64,000 nt of DNA. Origin: Actinoplanes xinjiangensis. GTDB taxonomy: Bacteria; Actinomycetota; Actinomycetes; Mycobacteriales; Micromonosporaceae. The notes beneath the pieces were generated by a model that searched no databases, was not told where the DNA came from, and saw nothing but the letters and a program-made list of their open reading frames with translations. The stretch is from contig NZ_QGGR01000037.1 in the NCBI RefSeq assembly GCF_003148685.1, positions 22,881-86,880 on the forward strand, in the 5' to 3' direction. A program made the translations under genes and the position numbers. Positions 1-11,446 of this stretch are shown in pieces; position 1 is the first letter of the stretch; each line of letters starts with the position of its first letter.

Positions 1-111
1 GTGACGGCGGACGGCTGCCGCAACCTGTCGGCCGGCCTGCCGCGCGCCTCGGGTGAGGTCGAGCAGTGGCTCGCGTCGCAACGGGAGGCGGGTCCTCGCC
101 TGCCCGGATGA
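1..111 (+). CDS. 3' end of an upstream gene (partial)
   Basis: The first frame is open from the window edge to a TGA at 109-111 and has almost only G or C in third codon positions, as expected of real coding sequence here. It would encode the last 36 residues of a protein that starts outside the window. The tail is hydrophilic and shows no family motif, so no function is offered. The TGA overlaps an ATG at 108 of the regulator gene that follows (ATGA), so the two genes may be co-transcribed. Confidence 0.45.
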   Translation: MTADGCRNLSAGLPRASGEVEQWLASQREAGPRLPG

Positions 112-131
112 CCGTCCGGCAGGATCAGGGC

Positions 132-2873
132 ATGAGCGCCACCGAGCCCGCCGTGCGGCTGCGTTGTTACGGCGGGCTCCGCATGTGGCGTTCCGGCGTC
201 GAGGTCGACGTCGGGGCGCCGCGCCTGCGGACCCTGCTGGCGGCGCTGCTCGCGGCCCGCGGCGGCACCGTCGGGGTGGACTCCCTGGTCGAGCTGATCT
301 GGGGCGCCGCGCCGTCACCGAGTGCGGTGAACCAGCTGCACCGGCTGGTCGGGCAGGCGCGGCGGTTGTTCGAGCCGGACCTGGCCAGCCGCGCCACCGG
401 CAGCTGGGTGTTCCCCGCCGGTCAGGGATACCGGCTGGTCACGGATGCGCAGAGCTGTGACCTGATGGCGGTGCGGGCCCTGCTGGACACGCCCGGGGCG
501 GTTCCCGCGGTGCTGGAGATCGTGCAGGAACCGGCGTTCGCCGGGCTGGACGCCGAGGTGCTCGGCCATCCGGCCTTCGTGGCCCTCGAACAGGAGCGGA
601 TCCAGATCGCGGTGGACGCCGCCGAACTCACCCTCGGCGATCCCGGCGCACTCCGGCTGCTGGCCCCGTTGCAGCGGATCGCCGCGTCGGCACCGCTGCA
701 CGAGCCGCTCCAGGCCCGGATGATCCGCCTGTTGACGTCGGCGGGCCGCCGGGCCGAGGCGCTGGTGCTCTTCGACGCGACCCGCCGTCTGCTCGCCGAC
801 GATCTGGGCGCCGACCCGGGCGCCGAGCTGCGTGGCGCGCACCTGGCGGCCCTCTCCGACGGTGAACCCGGCACCCCGCCCGCCCACCGGCCGGCGCAGC
901 TGCCGCGCCGGGTGGCCGGCTTCGTCGACCGCGGCGACCTGACCGATCACAGCGCCGGCATCGTGGTGCTCAGCGGCATGGGCGGGATCGGCAAGACCGC
1001 CCTCGCGGTGGAGTGGGCGCACCGGCTGGCACCGAGCCACCCGGACGGGCAGCTCCACCTCAACCTGCGCGGCTTCGACCCGAGCGGCCGGGTGGTGAAG
1101 ACGATCGACGCACTGGCCATGCTGCTCGAATCGGTCGGTGTCGGTCCCGCCGAGCTGCCGGGCGACGTCGACGCCCGCGCGGCCCGGTTCCGGTCGGCGG
1201 TCGCCGACCGGCGCATGATCATTCTGCTGGACAACGCGCGCGACTCCGAGCAGGTGCGCCCGCTGCTGCCCGGGGCACCCGGCTGTCTGGTGCTGGTGAC
1301 CAGCCGCAACCGGCTCGCCGGCCTGGTGGCGCACGAGGGCGCCCGGGCGGTCCAGGTCGGCCGGCTCGACGAGGCGGGCGCCCGGGAGCTGCTCGCGAAG
1401 CGGATCGGCGCACCCCGGCTGGCCGCGGAGCCGGCGGCGACCACCGAGCTGATCCGGTTCTGTGCCGGCCTGCCGCTGGCGCTGTCGATCACCGCGGCCC
1501 ACGCCGCGGTCCGGCCCGGCCGCAGACTCGCCGACCTGGTCGAGGAGCTGGCCTCGCAGGCCCGGCTGGACGCGCTCACCACCGGCGAGCCACACGACGA
1601 CGTCCGGTCGGCGCTGTCCTGGTCCTATCTGGCGCTGAGCCCGGCGGCGGCGCGGCTGTTCCGGCTGATCTCGGTGCACTCCGGGCCGGAGATCCCGGTC
1701 GAGGCAGCGGCCAGCATCACCGGCACCTCCGGCGCGGCGGTGCGCACCGCGCTCGCCGAACTGAGCGCGGCCAACATGATCACCGAGGCCGGGCGGCAGC
1801 GCTACACCCTGCACGACCTGCTCCGGGCGTACGCCGGGGAGCTGCTCGGCGACGAACGCGCCGACGCGGTCGCCCGGCTGGTCGAGCACTGTCTGCGGGA
1901 CGCCCGGAACGCGTACCTGACGTTCGGCCGCCCGGAGATCGCGCCACTCGGTCCGCCCTCACCGGGCATGACGTCCACGCCGATCGCCGACCTCGGCGAC
2001 GCCCTGCGCTGGTACACCCGGGAGCAGGCCGCCCTGACCTGCATCATCGACCTGGCCCTGCTGCACGGCCACCACCGGGAGGCCGTGCTGACGGTGTTGT
2101 ACCTGCGGGCGGTCCGGTCGGCGCGGGCCGAGCCGTACTCGGACTCCCGCGAGCAGACCATGCGGGTGCTGGCCGTGGTCGGCGACCTCGGCGAACCGGT
2201 GCTGGAGGCGGCGCTGCTGCGCGAGGCCGCCCTGGTGGAGAGTCCCACCGATCCGGCGGTCTCCCGGCTGCTGCTGCGCCGGGCGCTGGACATCGCGGAG
2301 CGGGCCGACGACGTGATCGGGCAGGCGCACGTGCTGCGCAACCTCGGGCTCACCATCGCCGGTGAGGACCGGGACCGGGCTCTCCCGTTGCTGCGGCGGT
2401 CGGTGCGGGCGGCACGGCGCACCGGCGAGCCGACCGTGCTGGTGTACTGCATCGACGCGCTCGCCCGGACCCTCCAGGAGGACGGGCAGCTGGACGAGTC
2501 CGTCACGCTCGCCCGGGAGGCGTTCGACATCGCCCTCGCCACCGGACTCGACGATCTGCGCAGCAATGCGGCGACCCGGCTCGCCGAGACCGCCCTGCTG
2601 ACCGGCGATCACCGGCAGGCCGCCGCGATGGCGCGATGGGCCGCCGAGCACATACCGCCCGGTGAGATCCACATCCGGCTCCCGGTCTACGCCTTCCTCG
2701 CCGAGGCCAGCGACCGTCTGGGTGACGACGACCAGGCGCGGGCCGCGTGCGCCGTCTTCCGCGATCTGATGCGCCGGCACGGGCCGGCCTACCGGCAGGC
2801 GCTCGGCGACGAGGAGGTGAACCGCTTCATCGCCACGGTGGACAGGATCACGAGTGCATCGGAAATGCACTGA
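132..2873 (+). CDS. SARP/AfsR-type transcriptional regulator with NB-ARC and TPR domains
   Basis: A cytoplasmic DNA-binding activator of the Streptomyces antibiotic regulatory protein type, about 913 residues. An OmpR-like winged helix (about residues 5-85) is followed by a bacterial transcriptional activation domain (about 90-235). Then comes an NB-ARC/STAND ATPase with Walker A GMGGIGKT near residue 282, Walker B IILLDNA near 362 and a GLPLAL motif near 445. The C-terminal third is helical and TPR-like. I chose the ATG at 132 because an AGGATCAGGG element lies just upstream and the wing domain then begins at the usual distance. An in-frame ATG at 108 overlaps the upstream stop codon and is the alternative. 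Large SARPs often sit in or near secondary metabolite clusters, but no polyketide or peptide synthetase gene lies in this window, so its targets are unknown. Confidence 0.92.
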   Translation: MSATEPAVRLRCYGGLRMWRSGVEVDVGAPRLRTLLAALLAARGGTVGVDSLVELIWGAAPSPSAVNQLHRLVGQARRLFEPDLASRATGSWVFPAGQGYRLVTDAQSCDLMAVRALLDTPGAVPAVLEIVQEPAFAGLDAEVLGHPAFVALEQERIQIAVDAAELTLGDPGALRLLAPLQRIAASAPLHEPLQARMIRLLTSAGRRAEALVLFDATRRLLADDLGADPGAELRGAHLAALSDGEPGTPPAHRPAQLPRRVAGFVDRGDLTDHSAGIVVLSGMGGIGKTALAVEWAHRLAPSHPDGQLHLNLRGFDPSGRVVKTIDALAMLLESVGVGPAELPGDVDARAARFRSAVADRRMIILLDNARDSEQVRPLLPGAPGCLVLVTSRNRLAGLVAHEGARAVQVGRLDEAGARELLAKRIGAPRLAAEPAATTELIRFCAGLPLALSITAAHAAVRPGRRLADLVEELASQARLDALTTGEPHDDVRSALSWSYLALSPAAARLFRLISVHSGPEIPVEAAASITGTSGAAVRTALAELSAANMITEAGRQRYTLHDLLRAYAGELLGDERADAVARLVEHCLRDARNAYLTFGRPEIAPLGPPSPGMTSTPIADLGDALRWYTREQAALTCIIDLALLHGHHREAVLTVLYLRAVRSARAEPYSDSREQTMRVLAVVGDLGEPVLEAALLREAALVESPTDPAVSRLLLRRALDIAERADDVIGQAHVLRNLGLTIAGEDRDRALPLLRRSVRAARRTGEPTVLVYCIDALARTLQEDGQLDESVTLAREAFDIALATGLDDLRSNAATRLAETALLTGDHRQAAAMARWAAEHIPPGEIHIRLPVYAFLAEASDRLGDDDQARAACAVFRDLMRRHGPAYRQALGDEEVNRFIATVDRITSASEMH

Positions 2874-2927
2874 TCTCGCACTGATCCACGGTTGGCTGAG
2901 CCTCGACCGACTCTCCAGGAGGATTCG

Positions 2928-3887
2928 ATGAGTTACCCCAAGCCCGTGCTCGAACCGGCCGCGCAGGCCTTCGTCGAGGCGACCGCGAACCCGCCGTACC
3001 TGTTCGACCTGGGTCCCGCGGAGGGCCGCAAGGCCGTCGAGTCGGTACAGGACGGCGCCGGGGTCGAGACGCCCGCCGCCGACGTGCAGGACCTGACCTT
3101 CGCGGGCGGCCCGACCGGCGAGGTCACCGTGCGCATCCTGCGGCCGGCCGGGGTGACCGGTCCGCTGCCGGTGCTGATCTACACGCACGGCGCCGGCTGG
3201 GTCTTCGGCGACGCGAACACCCACGACCGCCTGGTCCGTGAGCTGACCGTCCGCGCGAACGCGGCGACCGTCTTCGTCGAGTACGACCGCTCCCCCGAGG
3301 CCCGCTACCCGGTCGCGATCGAGCAGGTCTACGCCACCCTGGAGTGGGTGGCGACGCACGGCGGCGAGCACGGCCTGGACGCCACCCGCATCGCGGTCGC
3401 CGGTGACTCGGTCGGTGGCAACATGACCGCCGCGCTGACCATCCTGGCGAAGCAGCGCTCCGGCCCGGCGATCGCCGCGCAGCTGCTGTTCTACCCGGTG
3501 ACCGACGCGAGCTTCGACACCGACTCGTACCACCAGTTCGCCGAGGGCTACTTTTTGCGCCGCGACGGCATGCAGTGGTTCTGGGACCAGTACACGACCG
3601 ACGAGGCGGAGCGGGCGCAGATCACCGCGTCACCGCTGCGGGCCACCACCGAGGACCTGGCCGGGCTGCCGAAGGCGCTGGTCATCGTCGCCGAGGCGGA
3701 CGTGCTGCGGGACGAGGGCGAGGCGTACGCGGCCAAGCTGCGCACCGCCGGTGTGGAGGTGACGGCCGTCCGCTACCAGGGCATCATCCACGACTTCGTG
3801 CTGCTCAACGCGCTCAAGGACACGCACGCCGCGAAGGCCGCCACCCGTCAGGGCGGGGAGTTCCTGCGCGAGGCGCTGCACCCCTGA
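2928..3887 (+). CDS. alpha/beta hydrolase fold-3 (HSL-family) esterase
   Basis: A 319-residue hydrolase of the hormone-sensitive-lipase family, expected to cleave short acyl esters in the cytoplasm. An oxyanion-hole motif HGAGW lies near residue 85 (HGGG/HGGGW in most relatives). The nucleophile elbow GDSVGG is near 158-163. The catalytic Asp is probably in EADVLRDEG near 256 and the His in IIHDF near 287. The start is set by an AGGAGG ribosome site about 7 nt upstream of ATG 2928. The gene follows the SARP regulator by 54 bp on the same strand and may be one of its targets. It converges on the lipoprotein gene with a gap of only 6 bp. Confidence 0.9.
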   Translation: MSYPKPVLEPAAQAFVEATANPPYLFDLGPAEGRKAVESVQDGAGVETPAADVQDLTFAGGPTGEVTVRILRPAGVTGPLPVLIYTHGAGWVFGDANTHDRLVRELTVRANAATVFVEYDRSPEARYPVAIEQVYATLEWVATHGGEHGLDATRIAVAGDSVGGNMTAALTILAKQRSGPAIAAQLLFYPVTDASFDTDSYHQFAEGYFLRRDGMQWFWDQYTTDEAERAQITASPLRATTEDLAGLPKALVIVAEADVLRDEGEAYAAKLRTAGVEVTAVRYQGIIHDFVLLNALKDTHAAKAATRQGGEFLREALHP

Positions 3888-3893
3888 TCCGGG

Positions 3894-4394
3894 TCAGGAC
3901 GCCGGCTTGTACTCCGTCACGTTCCAGCACTCGGCGGCGGCCGGATCGTCCTCGACGTTGATCTTCACCTGGACCGGGTGACCGTCGGTGGTGTCGAACC
4001 GCGTCGCCACGGTGGCGCCGTCCGCACCGGCGGTCTCCGCCATGCCGAGCAGCTCACCGAGGGTCGGCACGTCGATCTCCTCGCCCTGCTGGCCCTCGGT
4101 GACCGGGCCGAGATCCACCTCGGCGGAGGAGGACGGCACCACCGGCACCGCACCGACCCGCTCGGCGGCGCTCAGCACGCCGTCCTTGACGGTCGCCCGG
4201 TACTCACCGATCGGCGCCGGCCCGCACCCGCGGGTCAGCGTGAAGCTGTAGGCGGCCGGCTCGGTCCAGGGTGGCGCCGACGCGGCGACCGCCGGGCTCG
4301 GGTCCTTGATGACCGGCTTGTCGTCACCGGACGAGGTGCAGCCGCTGACCAGCCCGATCACCATCAACGCGCACAGGGCACGCTCTACCCGCAC
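3894..4394 (-). CDS. small secreted lipoprotein
   Basis: About 166 residues. A short charged start and hydrophobic stretch lead into a lipobox, LVSGC, so Cys19 should be lipidated after signal peptidase II cleavage and the protein anchored outside the membrane. The rest is acidic and Pro/Ser/Thr-containing, with single cysteines near the middle and the end (TRGCGP and AAECWN) that could form a disulfide. I recognise no enzyme family. Start: GTG at 4394 has a GGAGG-like site 5 nt upstream; GTG at 4397 or 4418 is also possible. It lies about 150 bp downstream of the pullulanase gene on the same strand, with a tandem repeat between them, so it could be the last gene of that transcript. Confidence 0.72.
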   Translation of the reverse strand: MRVERALCALMVIGLVSGCTSSGDDKPVIKDPSPAVAASAPPWTEPAAYSFTLTRGCGPAPIGEYRATVKDGVLSAAERVGAVPVVPSSSAEVDLGPVTEGQQGEEIDVPTLGELLGMAETAGADGATVATRFDTTDGHPVQVKINVEDDPAAAECWNVTEYKPAS

Positions 4395-4462
4395 CACGAC
4401 CTCCGCTCGACGCCTCACGCGGCGCAATGTAGCGCAGCCGCGCAGCCCCGCCGTCAGGGGCG

Positions 4463-4548
4463 TCGGCGCGGTCAGGGCGGTCGGCGCGGTCAGAGCGGTC
4501 GGCGCGGTCAGAGCGGTCGGCGCGGTCAGGACGGTCGGCGCGGTCAGG
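4463..4548. repeat. 18-bp tandem repeat at the 3' end of the pullulanase gene
   Basis: Five copies of the core TCGGCGCGGTCAG recur with an exact 18-bp period at 4463, 4481, 4499, 4517 and 4535. The last copy contains the stop codon of the minus-strand pullulanase gene, so every copy repeats the context of that stop. The array fills most of the gap to the lipoprotein gene. It resembles slippage duplication of a gene end. Confidence 0.85.
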
Positions 4549-7500
4549 GGATGTCGGCCACGAAGACCGCGACCGACCGGGCCGGCACCTCGCCGGGGGT
4601 GGCCGCCCGCACCACCGGGTCGGCCGAGCCGGTCATCTCCGGATGTGGCCGCAGGCCGGCCGGGTCCGGGATCGCCGGGTGCACCGTGCCGTCGGTGGCG
4701 TTGAACACCACGACGACGCGGGCCCACCGGGCGTCCAGGCCGGTGCCGTCCAGGCACATCACGATCACGCCGGCCTGCTCGGACGGACCGCCCGGTGCGA
4801 ACGACAGCCGCCGCTGCACCTCCTCGGCGGTGGGCAGCCCGAAGACCGGCGACGACCGGCGGATCCGCAGCAGCTCCCGATAGCGTTCGGCGGCCAACTC
4901 GATCACGTCCGGCCCGGGGACCAGCGACGGGTCGCCGAGCAGGGGCCGCGACCAGTCCCACTTGTCGCCGTTGTCGGCCTCCGGCGGCAGGCCCACGCCG
5001 AAGCCGTTGCCGAGCGCCGGATCCCAGCGGATCTGGTTGAACCAGTCACCGGAGTTGTACGAGTTCCGGTCGAGCGACTTGGACCGCAGCCGCTCGGTGC
5101 CGAGTGCCACGAACCCGGCGCCCTGGCTCAGCACCACCAGCGCCAGCGCCAGGACCTGCATGCGGGCCCGGTCCAGCTGGGAGAGACCGGGTGGCAGCTT
5201 GAACGCCATCGCGTCGTACAGGATCTCGTTGTCGTGGGCGTCGACGTAGTTGACCGCCTCGCCCGGATCGTGGGCGTAGCCGGCGGGTGAGCCGTGGTAG
5301 CCGACCTGCGCGCCGCTGCGCTCGACGCCGTCGTGGGCCGCGAACCGGTAGGTGGCCAGTGCCCCGGACAGGCCCACCTTGACCTGGTCGTGCAGCCACA
5401 GCGGAACGGCCGTGCCGAGCCCGGTCGCGAAGCCGCGCACCGCCGGGTCGTCGCCGAAGGCCCCGCCACCGCGGATCGCGTCACGCAGCCGGTCGTTGAA
5501 CGTGCCGATCCCGGTGCCGGCCATGTTGACCTGGGTGGCCTGGGCGAAGCGCGCGTCATACGCCACCTCGCCGAAATTCCACCCCTCGCCATAGAGGGTG
5601 ATGCCGGGCCGCACCCGGTCGAGGGCGGCCCGCGCCTCGAGGATGCCGGCCCGCGGGTGGTGCCCCATCAGGTCGAACCGGAAGCCGTCGATCCGATACT
5701 CCCGGGCCCAGGTGACCAGCGAGTCGACCACGAGCCGGCCCATCATGGTGTGCTCGGGCGCGGTGTTCGGGCAGCAGCTCGACTCGGCCACGCTGCCGTC
5801 GGCGAGCAGCCGGTGGTAATAACCGGGGACGATCCGGTCGAGGACACTGAACCGGTCGAGGCCCTCGCCCATGGTGTGGTTGTAGACGACGTCGAGGACC
5901 ACCCGCAGCCCGGCCGCGTGCAGCGCCGCCACCGCCGCGCGCAGCTCCACGATCCGCGCCGTGCCGGCCGGGTCGGTGGCGTAGCTGCCCTCCGGTGTCG
6001 TCCAGTGCCAAGGGTCGTAACCCCAGTTGAAACCGTCGGAGTCGGCGACCGCCATGACGGCCCGCTGCTGCTCCGGCGAGTCCGGCGGGAACGACGCCAG
6101 GTCGCACAGCGGCACCGCCTGGTCGGCCCGCCGGTCCGGCACGGTGGCGAAGTCGTTGACCGGCAGCAGGTGCACGTGGGTGAGCCCGGCGTCGGCGAGC
6201 GAGCGCAGGTGGCGCATGCCGGCCGAGGACTCGCGGGTGAACGCCAGATAGGTGCCGCGCTCCTCCGGCGGCACCGTGGTGTCGCCGATCGAGAAGTCCC
6301 GGACCGAGACCTCGGTGATCTGCATCCGGGCGGGCGGCAGCGGGGCCGGCACGGCGGATCCGGCCCAGCCGGGTGGGCAGAGCGCCGGGTCGGACAGGTC
6401 GACGAGCTGGCTGTGGGTGGAGTCGGTGGCCAGCGACACCGAATACGGGTCGGTGACGCTGGTGGTGACCATCCGCTGGGCGGCCGGCTGCCACACCTGG
6501 ACGCGGAATCTGTACCACCGGCCGAGCCACTTGCGCTTGCCGGTGACCGACCAGACGCCGGTCGCGTCGTCGCGCTCCATCGGCAGGATCCGCGGCTCGT
6601 CGCCGGGCTCGCGGAACAGCTCCAGCTCCACGGTCCGGGCGGTGGGTGCCCAGACCGACAGGCGCGGGCGGTCCTCGTCGTCGACGACCGGGCCGAGCTC
6701 GGCGTCGACGGCGCCGGCATAGAGGTCGTCGAGGACGCCCTGCACCTGCACGGCGGTGAGCGCGACCACCTGGCCCGCACTGTCCGTACCGGTCACCAGG
6801 AGCTGGTCACGCAGCAGCTCACCGAGAGTCGCGTCATCCAGCTCACGCACCGCGAACGCCCGGTAGGCCCGCAGGTGCGGGAAGCGCCGGCTCTGCGCCT
6901 GGAACAGGCCACCGGGCCGCGGCACCAGCGGCAGTGATCCCAGGGTGAAGCTCGCGGCGCGGGCGGCGAACCACTCCGGCAGCGCGACCGTCCCCCGGTC
7001 GATGAACACCGCGTGCGCCCGCGCCGGGTCGAGCTCCGGCCCCAGGGTCCCGACGTCGGGCCGGACCGGCTGGACGACGCCCGCGACCAGCCACGCCTCC
7101 CGCGCCACGGTGAGGTCGAGACGCTGGTCGTCGGGCAGGTCCTTCTCCTCGCCACGGTGCAGCACGTAGCGCAGCCCCACGGCGTCCGGCCGGACCCGCA
7201 CCTCGAAGACCGCGCCGAACGCGTCGAAGTGGGTGGGCATGTGCGGGGTGCCCCACCGGGTCTTCTCGGTGACCGGGACACCCTCCCAGGCGTGCAGGCC
7301 CCACCCGGCGTAGTCACCGGCCGGGCGGCGGTAGTGGATCACCACGGTCTCTGGGCCGGGCGCCGGCAGGGCGGGCGGTGTGTACGAGACGCGCCGATCG
7401 CCGGCGGTGATCCAGATCTCACTGCCCTCACTGAGCGTGACCTGGCGGTCGATCTCGACGTCCTTCGCGCCCTGCCGGTTGAGCACCAGGAAGCCGACCT

Positions 7501-7732
7501 CCCGCGCGTCGTCGGCGAGACGCACCCAGGCGAAGCGGCCCCACCCGTCCTCCCCGGCGAAGGGGGCGCCGCCGGGATAGAGGGCGTCGGCCCCGGGCGC
7601 GAGATCACCCCAGGCGTGCAGCACCCAGTCGGCGTAGTCACCGTCGGCCCGCTGGTAGTGCACGATCAGCCAGTGCGAACGGGCCGCGGCTCCCTGGTCC
7701 GACCCGGGCGCAGTGATCTCCATCGTCGTCAC
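4544..7732 (-). CDS. pulA: type I pullulanase (GH13 debranching enzyme)
   Basis: About 1062 residues. It hydrolyses alpha-1,6 branches in pullulan, limit dextrin or glycogen. Two pullulanase-associated (CBM41-like) modules at the N-terminus each carry a DYA-W-LHAW pattern, followed by a CBM48-like segment (VWAPTA) and the GH13 barrel. Conserved regions: DVVYNHT near residue 613, GFRFDLM with the nucleophile Asp near 685, YGEGW with the acid/base Glu near 713, and HDNE near 832. The pullulanase hallmark YNWGYDP is present as FNWGYDP. A C-terminal beta domain follows. There is no signal peptide, so it probably acts on intracellular glycogen or imported maltodextrin. GTG 7732 is chosen as start; ATG 7723 is an alternative, and neither has a strong ribosome site. 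Confidence 0.93.
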   Translation of the reverse strand: MTTMEITAPGSDQGAAARSHWLIVHYQRADGDYADWVLHAWGDLAPGADALYPGGAPFAGEDGWGRFAWVRLADDAREVGFLVLNRQGAKDVEIDRQVTLSEGSEIWITAGDRRVSYTPPALPAPGPETVVIHYRRPAGDYAGWGLHAWEGVPVTEKTRWGTPHMPTHFDAFGAVFEVRVRPDAVGLRYVLHRGEEKDLPDDQRLDLTVAREAWLVAGVVQPVRPDVGTLGPELDPARAHAVFIDRGTVALPEWFAARAASFTLGSLPLVPRPGGLFQAQSRRFPHLRAYRAFAVRELDDATLGELLRDQLLVTGTDSAGQVVALTAVQVQGVLDDLYAGAVDAELGPVVDDEDRPRLSVWAPTARTVELELFREPGDEPRILPMERDDATGVWSVTGKRKWLGRWYRFRVQVWQPAAQRMVTTSVTDPYSVSLATDSTHSQLVDLSDPALCPPGWAGSAVPAPLPPARMQITEVSVRDFSIGDTTVPPEERGTYLAFTRESSAGMRHLRSLADAGLTHVHLLPVNDFATVPDRRADQAVPLCDLASFPPDSPEQQRAVMAVADSDGFNWGYDPWHWTTPEGSYATDPAGTARIVELRAAVAALHAAGLRVVLDVVYNHTMGEGLDRFSVLDRIVPGYYHRLLADGSVAESSCCPNTAPEHTMMGRLVVDSLVTWAREYRIDGFRFDLMGHHPRAGILEARAALDRVRPGITLYGEGWNFGEVAYDARFAQATQVNMAGTGIGTFNDRLRDAIRGGGAFGDDPAVRGFATGLGTAVPLWLHDQVKVGLSGALATYRFAAHDGVERSGAQVGYHGSPAGYAHDPGEAVNYVDAHDNEILYDAMAFKLPPGLSQLDRARMQVLALALVVLSQGAGFVALGTERLRSKSLDRNSYNSGDWFNQIRWDPALGNGFGVGLPPEADNGDKWDWSRPLLGDPSLVPGPDVIELAAERYRELLRIRRSSPVFGLPTAEEVQRRLSFAPGGPSEQAGVIVMCLDGTGLDARWARVVVVFNATDGTVHPAIPDPAGLRPHPEMTGSADPVVRAATPGEVPARSVAVFVADIP

Positions 7733-7812
7733 CGGCCCATCATCCCAGCGGGATACGACATTTTCCGGGCGTCCCGGCGACGGACTGCGAGGATCGTCGC
7801 GTGGGACCCGCC

Positions 7813-7842
7813 TTGCAGCGGCTAGCAAGACGGACGTACGGT
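7813..7842 (+). promoter_or_regulatory. candidate acnA promoter
   Basis: TTGCAG at 7813-7818 and TACGGT at 7837-7842 are separated by 18 bp and fit a -35/-10 pair of the vegetative actinobacterial type (TAnnnT -10). The -10 hexamer lies inside the palindromic site at 7825-7846, so a repressor there would block it. This is inferred from sequence only. Confidence 0.35.
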
Positions 7843-7846
7843 TTAC
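7825..7846. promoter_or_regulatory. candidate AcnR operator upstream of acnA
   Basis: Read on the minus strand, this 22-bp site matches the site upstream of the acnR-like gene (14298-14319) at 18 of 22 positions. Shared blocks are GTAA, CCGTACGT, CG and TTGC. The acnR copy is close to dyad-symmetric, as expected for a TetR-family dimer. The site overlaps the candidate acnA -10 box and lies 100 bp before the acnA start codon. Confidence 0.68.
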
Positions 7847-7865
7847 CGAAGACGCACAACCGAGA

Positions 7866-7881
7866 GTTAGGCATACCTAAC
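7866..7881. promoter_or_regulatory. IdeR/DtxR-like iron box upstream of acnA
   Basis: A perfect inverted repeat, GTTAGG then 4 bp then CCTAAC. TTAGG-N4-CCTAA is the core of the 19-bp iron box bound by DtxR/IdeR regulators in actinobacteria. It lies 65 bp before the acnA start and 20 bp downstream of the AcnR-type site, probably in the transcribed leader or just past the start point. Iron control of aconitase, a [4Fe-4S] enzyme, is known in other actinobacteria. Confidence 0.55.
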
Positions 7882-7945
7882 CCGAAGGTCGCCCTTTCGG
7901 TGCGAAAGACTTGACTTCCAGTCGCTGGGTGTGAAGGAGATGACG

Positions 7946-10717
<2,772 letters not shown>

Positions 10718-10732
10718 TACACCCTGGTCAAG

Positions 10733-10764
10733 GCCCGCTTCCCGGTTCCGGGAGGCGGGCTTTT
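10733..10764 (+). terminator. rho-independent terminator after acnA
   Basis: A 13-bp stem (GCCCGCTTCCCGG against CCGGGAGGCGGGC, one G-U type mismatch) with a 2-nt loop is followed directly by TTTT. It lies 16 bp after the acnA stop codon. Confidence 0.9.
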
Positions 10765-10824
10765 CCCATGGCGTACGGCCGACGCGCCCCCGGCCCACGC
10801 AAGAGGCGCTCACCCCGTACCGGA

Positions 10825-11415
10825 TCAGGGTGTGAAGCCCGTCCGGTCGGCGTCGGTGATCTCGCGCAGCACCCTGGCCGGGACACCGGCCGCGATCACG
10901 CCGGCCGGGACGGGCTTGGTGACCACGCTGCCCGAGGCGACGATCGCCCCGTCCCCGATGGTCACGCCCGGGTTGATGGTGACGCCGCCACCGATCCACA
11001 CGTTGTTCCCGATCGTCACCGGCTTGGCGTAGCAGGCGCCGGCCGCCCGCTCGGCCGCGTCGATCGCGTGGTTGGAGGTGTAGATCCCGACCCGCGGCCC
11101 GAACAGCACGTGGTCACCAATGGTGATCCCACCGCCGTCGAGCATCACGCAGTCGAAGTTGGCGTAGAAGTGATCCCCGACGCTGATGTTGAACCCGAAC
11201 TCACAGCGGAACGTCGGCTCGAAATGGCAGCCCCGCCCCACCGATCTCAGCAGCCGCCGCAGGATCACCTCCCGCTCGGCCTGCGGTTTCCCGAAGCTGC
11301 CGTTGTACTCGTCGGTCAGCAGCACGGTCCGTTCCCGCGCCTGCACCAGCTCGGTGGTCAGGTCGTTGTACATCCGGCCGGAGAGAATGTGCTCTCTCTG
11401 AGCGTCAAGCGTCAC
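10825..11415 (-). CDS. maa: maltose/galactoside O-acetyltransferase-type hexapeptide enzyme
   Basis: A 196-residue acetyl-CoA-dependent O-acetyltransferase of the LacA/Maa/NodL group. An N-terminal helical cap (about residues 5-55) is followed by a left-handed beta-helix of hexapeptide repeats such as ITIGDHV, VTIGNNV, VTINPGV and TIGDGAI. The catalytic His is His116 in YTSNHAI. It would act as a cytoplasmic trimer on a sugar hydroxyl; the true substrate cannot be read from sequence. GTG 11415 is the start. It is divergent from the next gene, leaving 31 bp for both promoters. Confidence 0.9.
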   Translation of the reverse strand: MTLDAQREHILSGRMYNDLTTELVQARERTVLLTDEYNGSFGKPQAEREVILRRLLRSVGRGCHFEPTFRCEFGFNISVGDHFYANFDCVMLDGGGITIGDHVLFGPRVGIYTSNHAIDAAERAAGACYAKPVTIGNNVWIGGGVTINPGVTIGDGAIVASGSVVTKPVPAGVIAAGVPARVLREITDADRTGFTP

Positions 11416-11446
11416 CGGCCGACCCTAACCCGGTTAAGGTCGGTCG

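Noticed and set aside
3978..4883. Long plus-strand frame across the lipoprotein and pullulanase 3' ends.
   Set aside because: It is the antisense of two supported genes and has no domain or ribosome site.
7911..7916. TTGACT before acnA as a -35 box.
   Set aside because: It lies only 30 bp before the start codon, so the -10 box would fall in the ribosome site.
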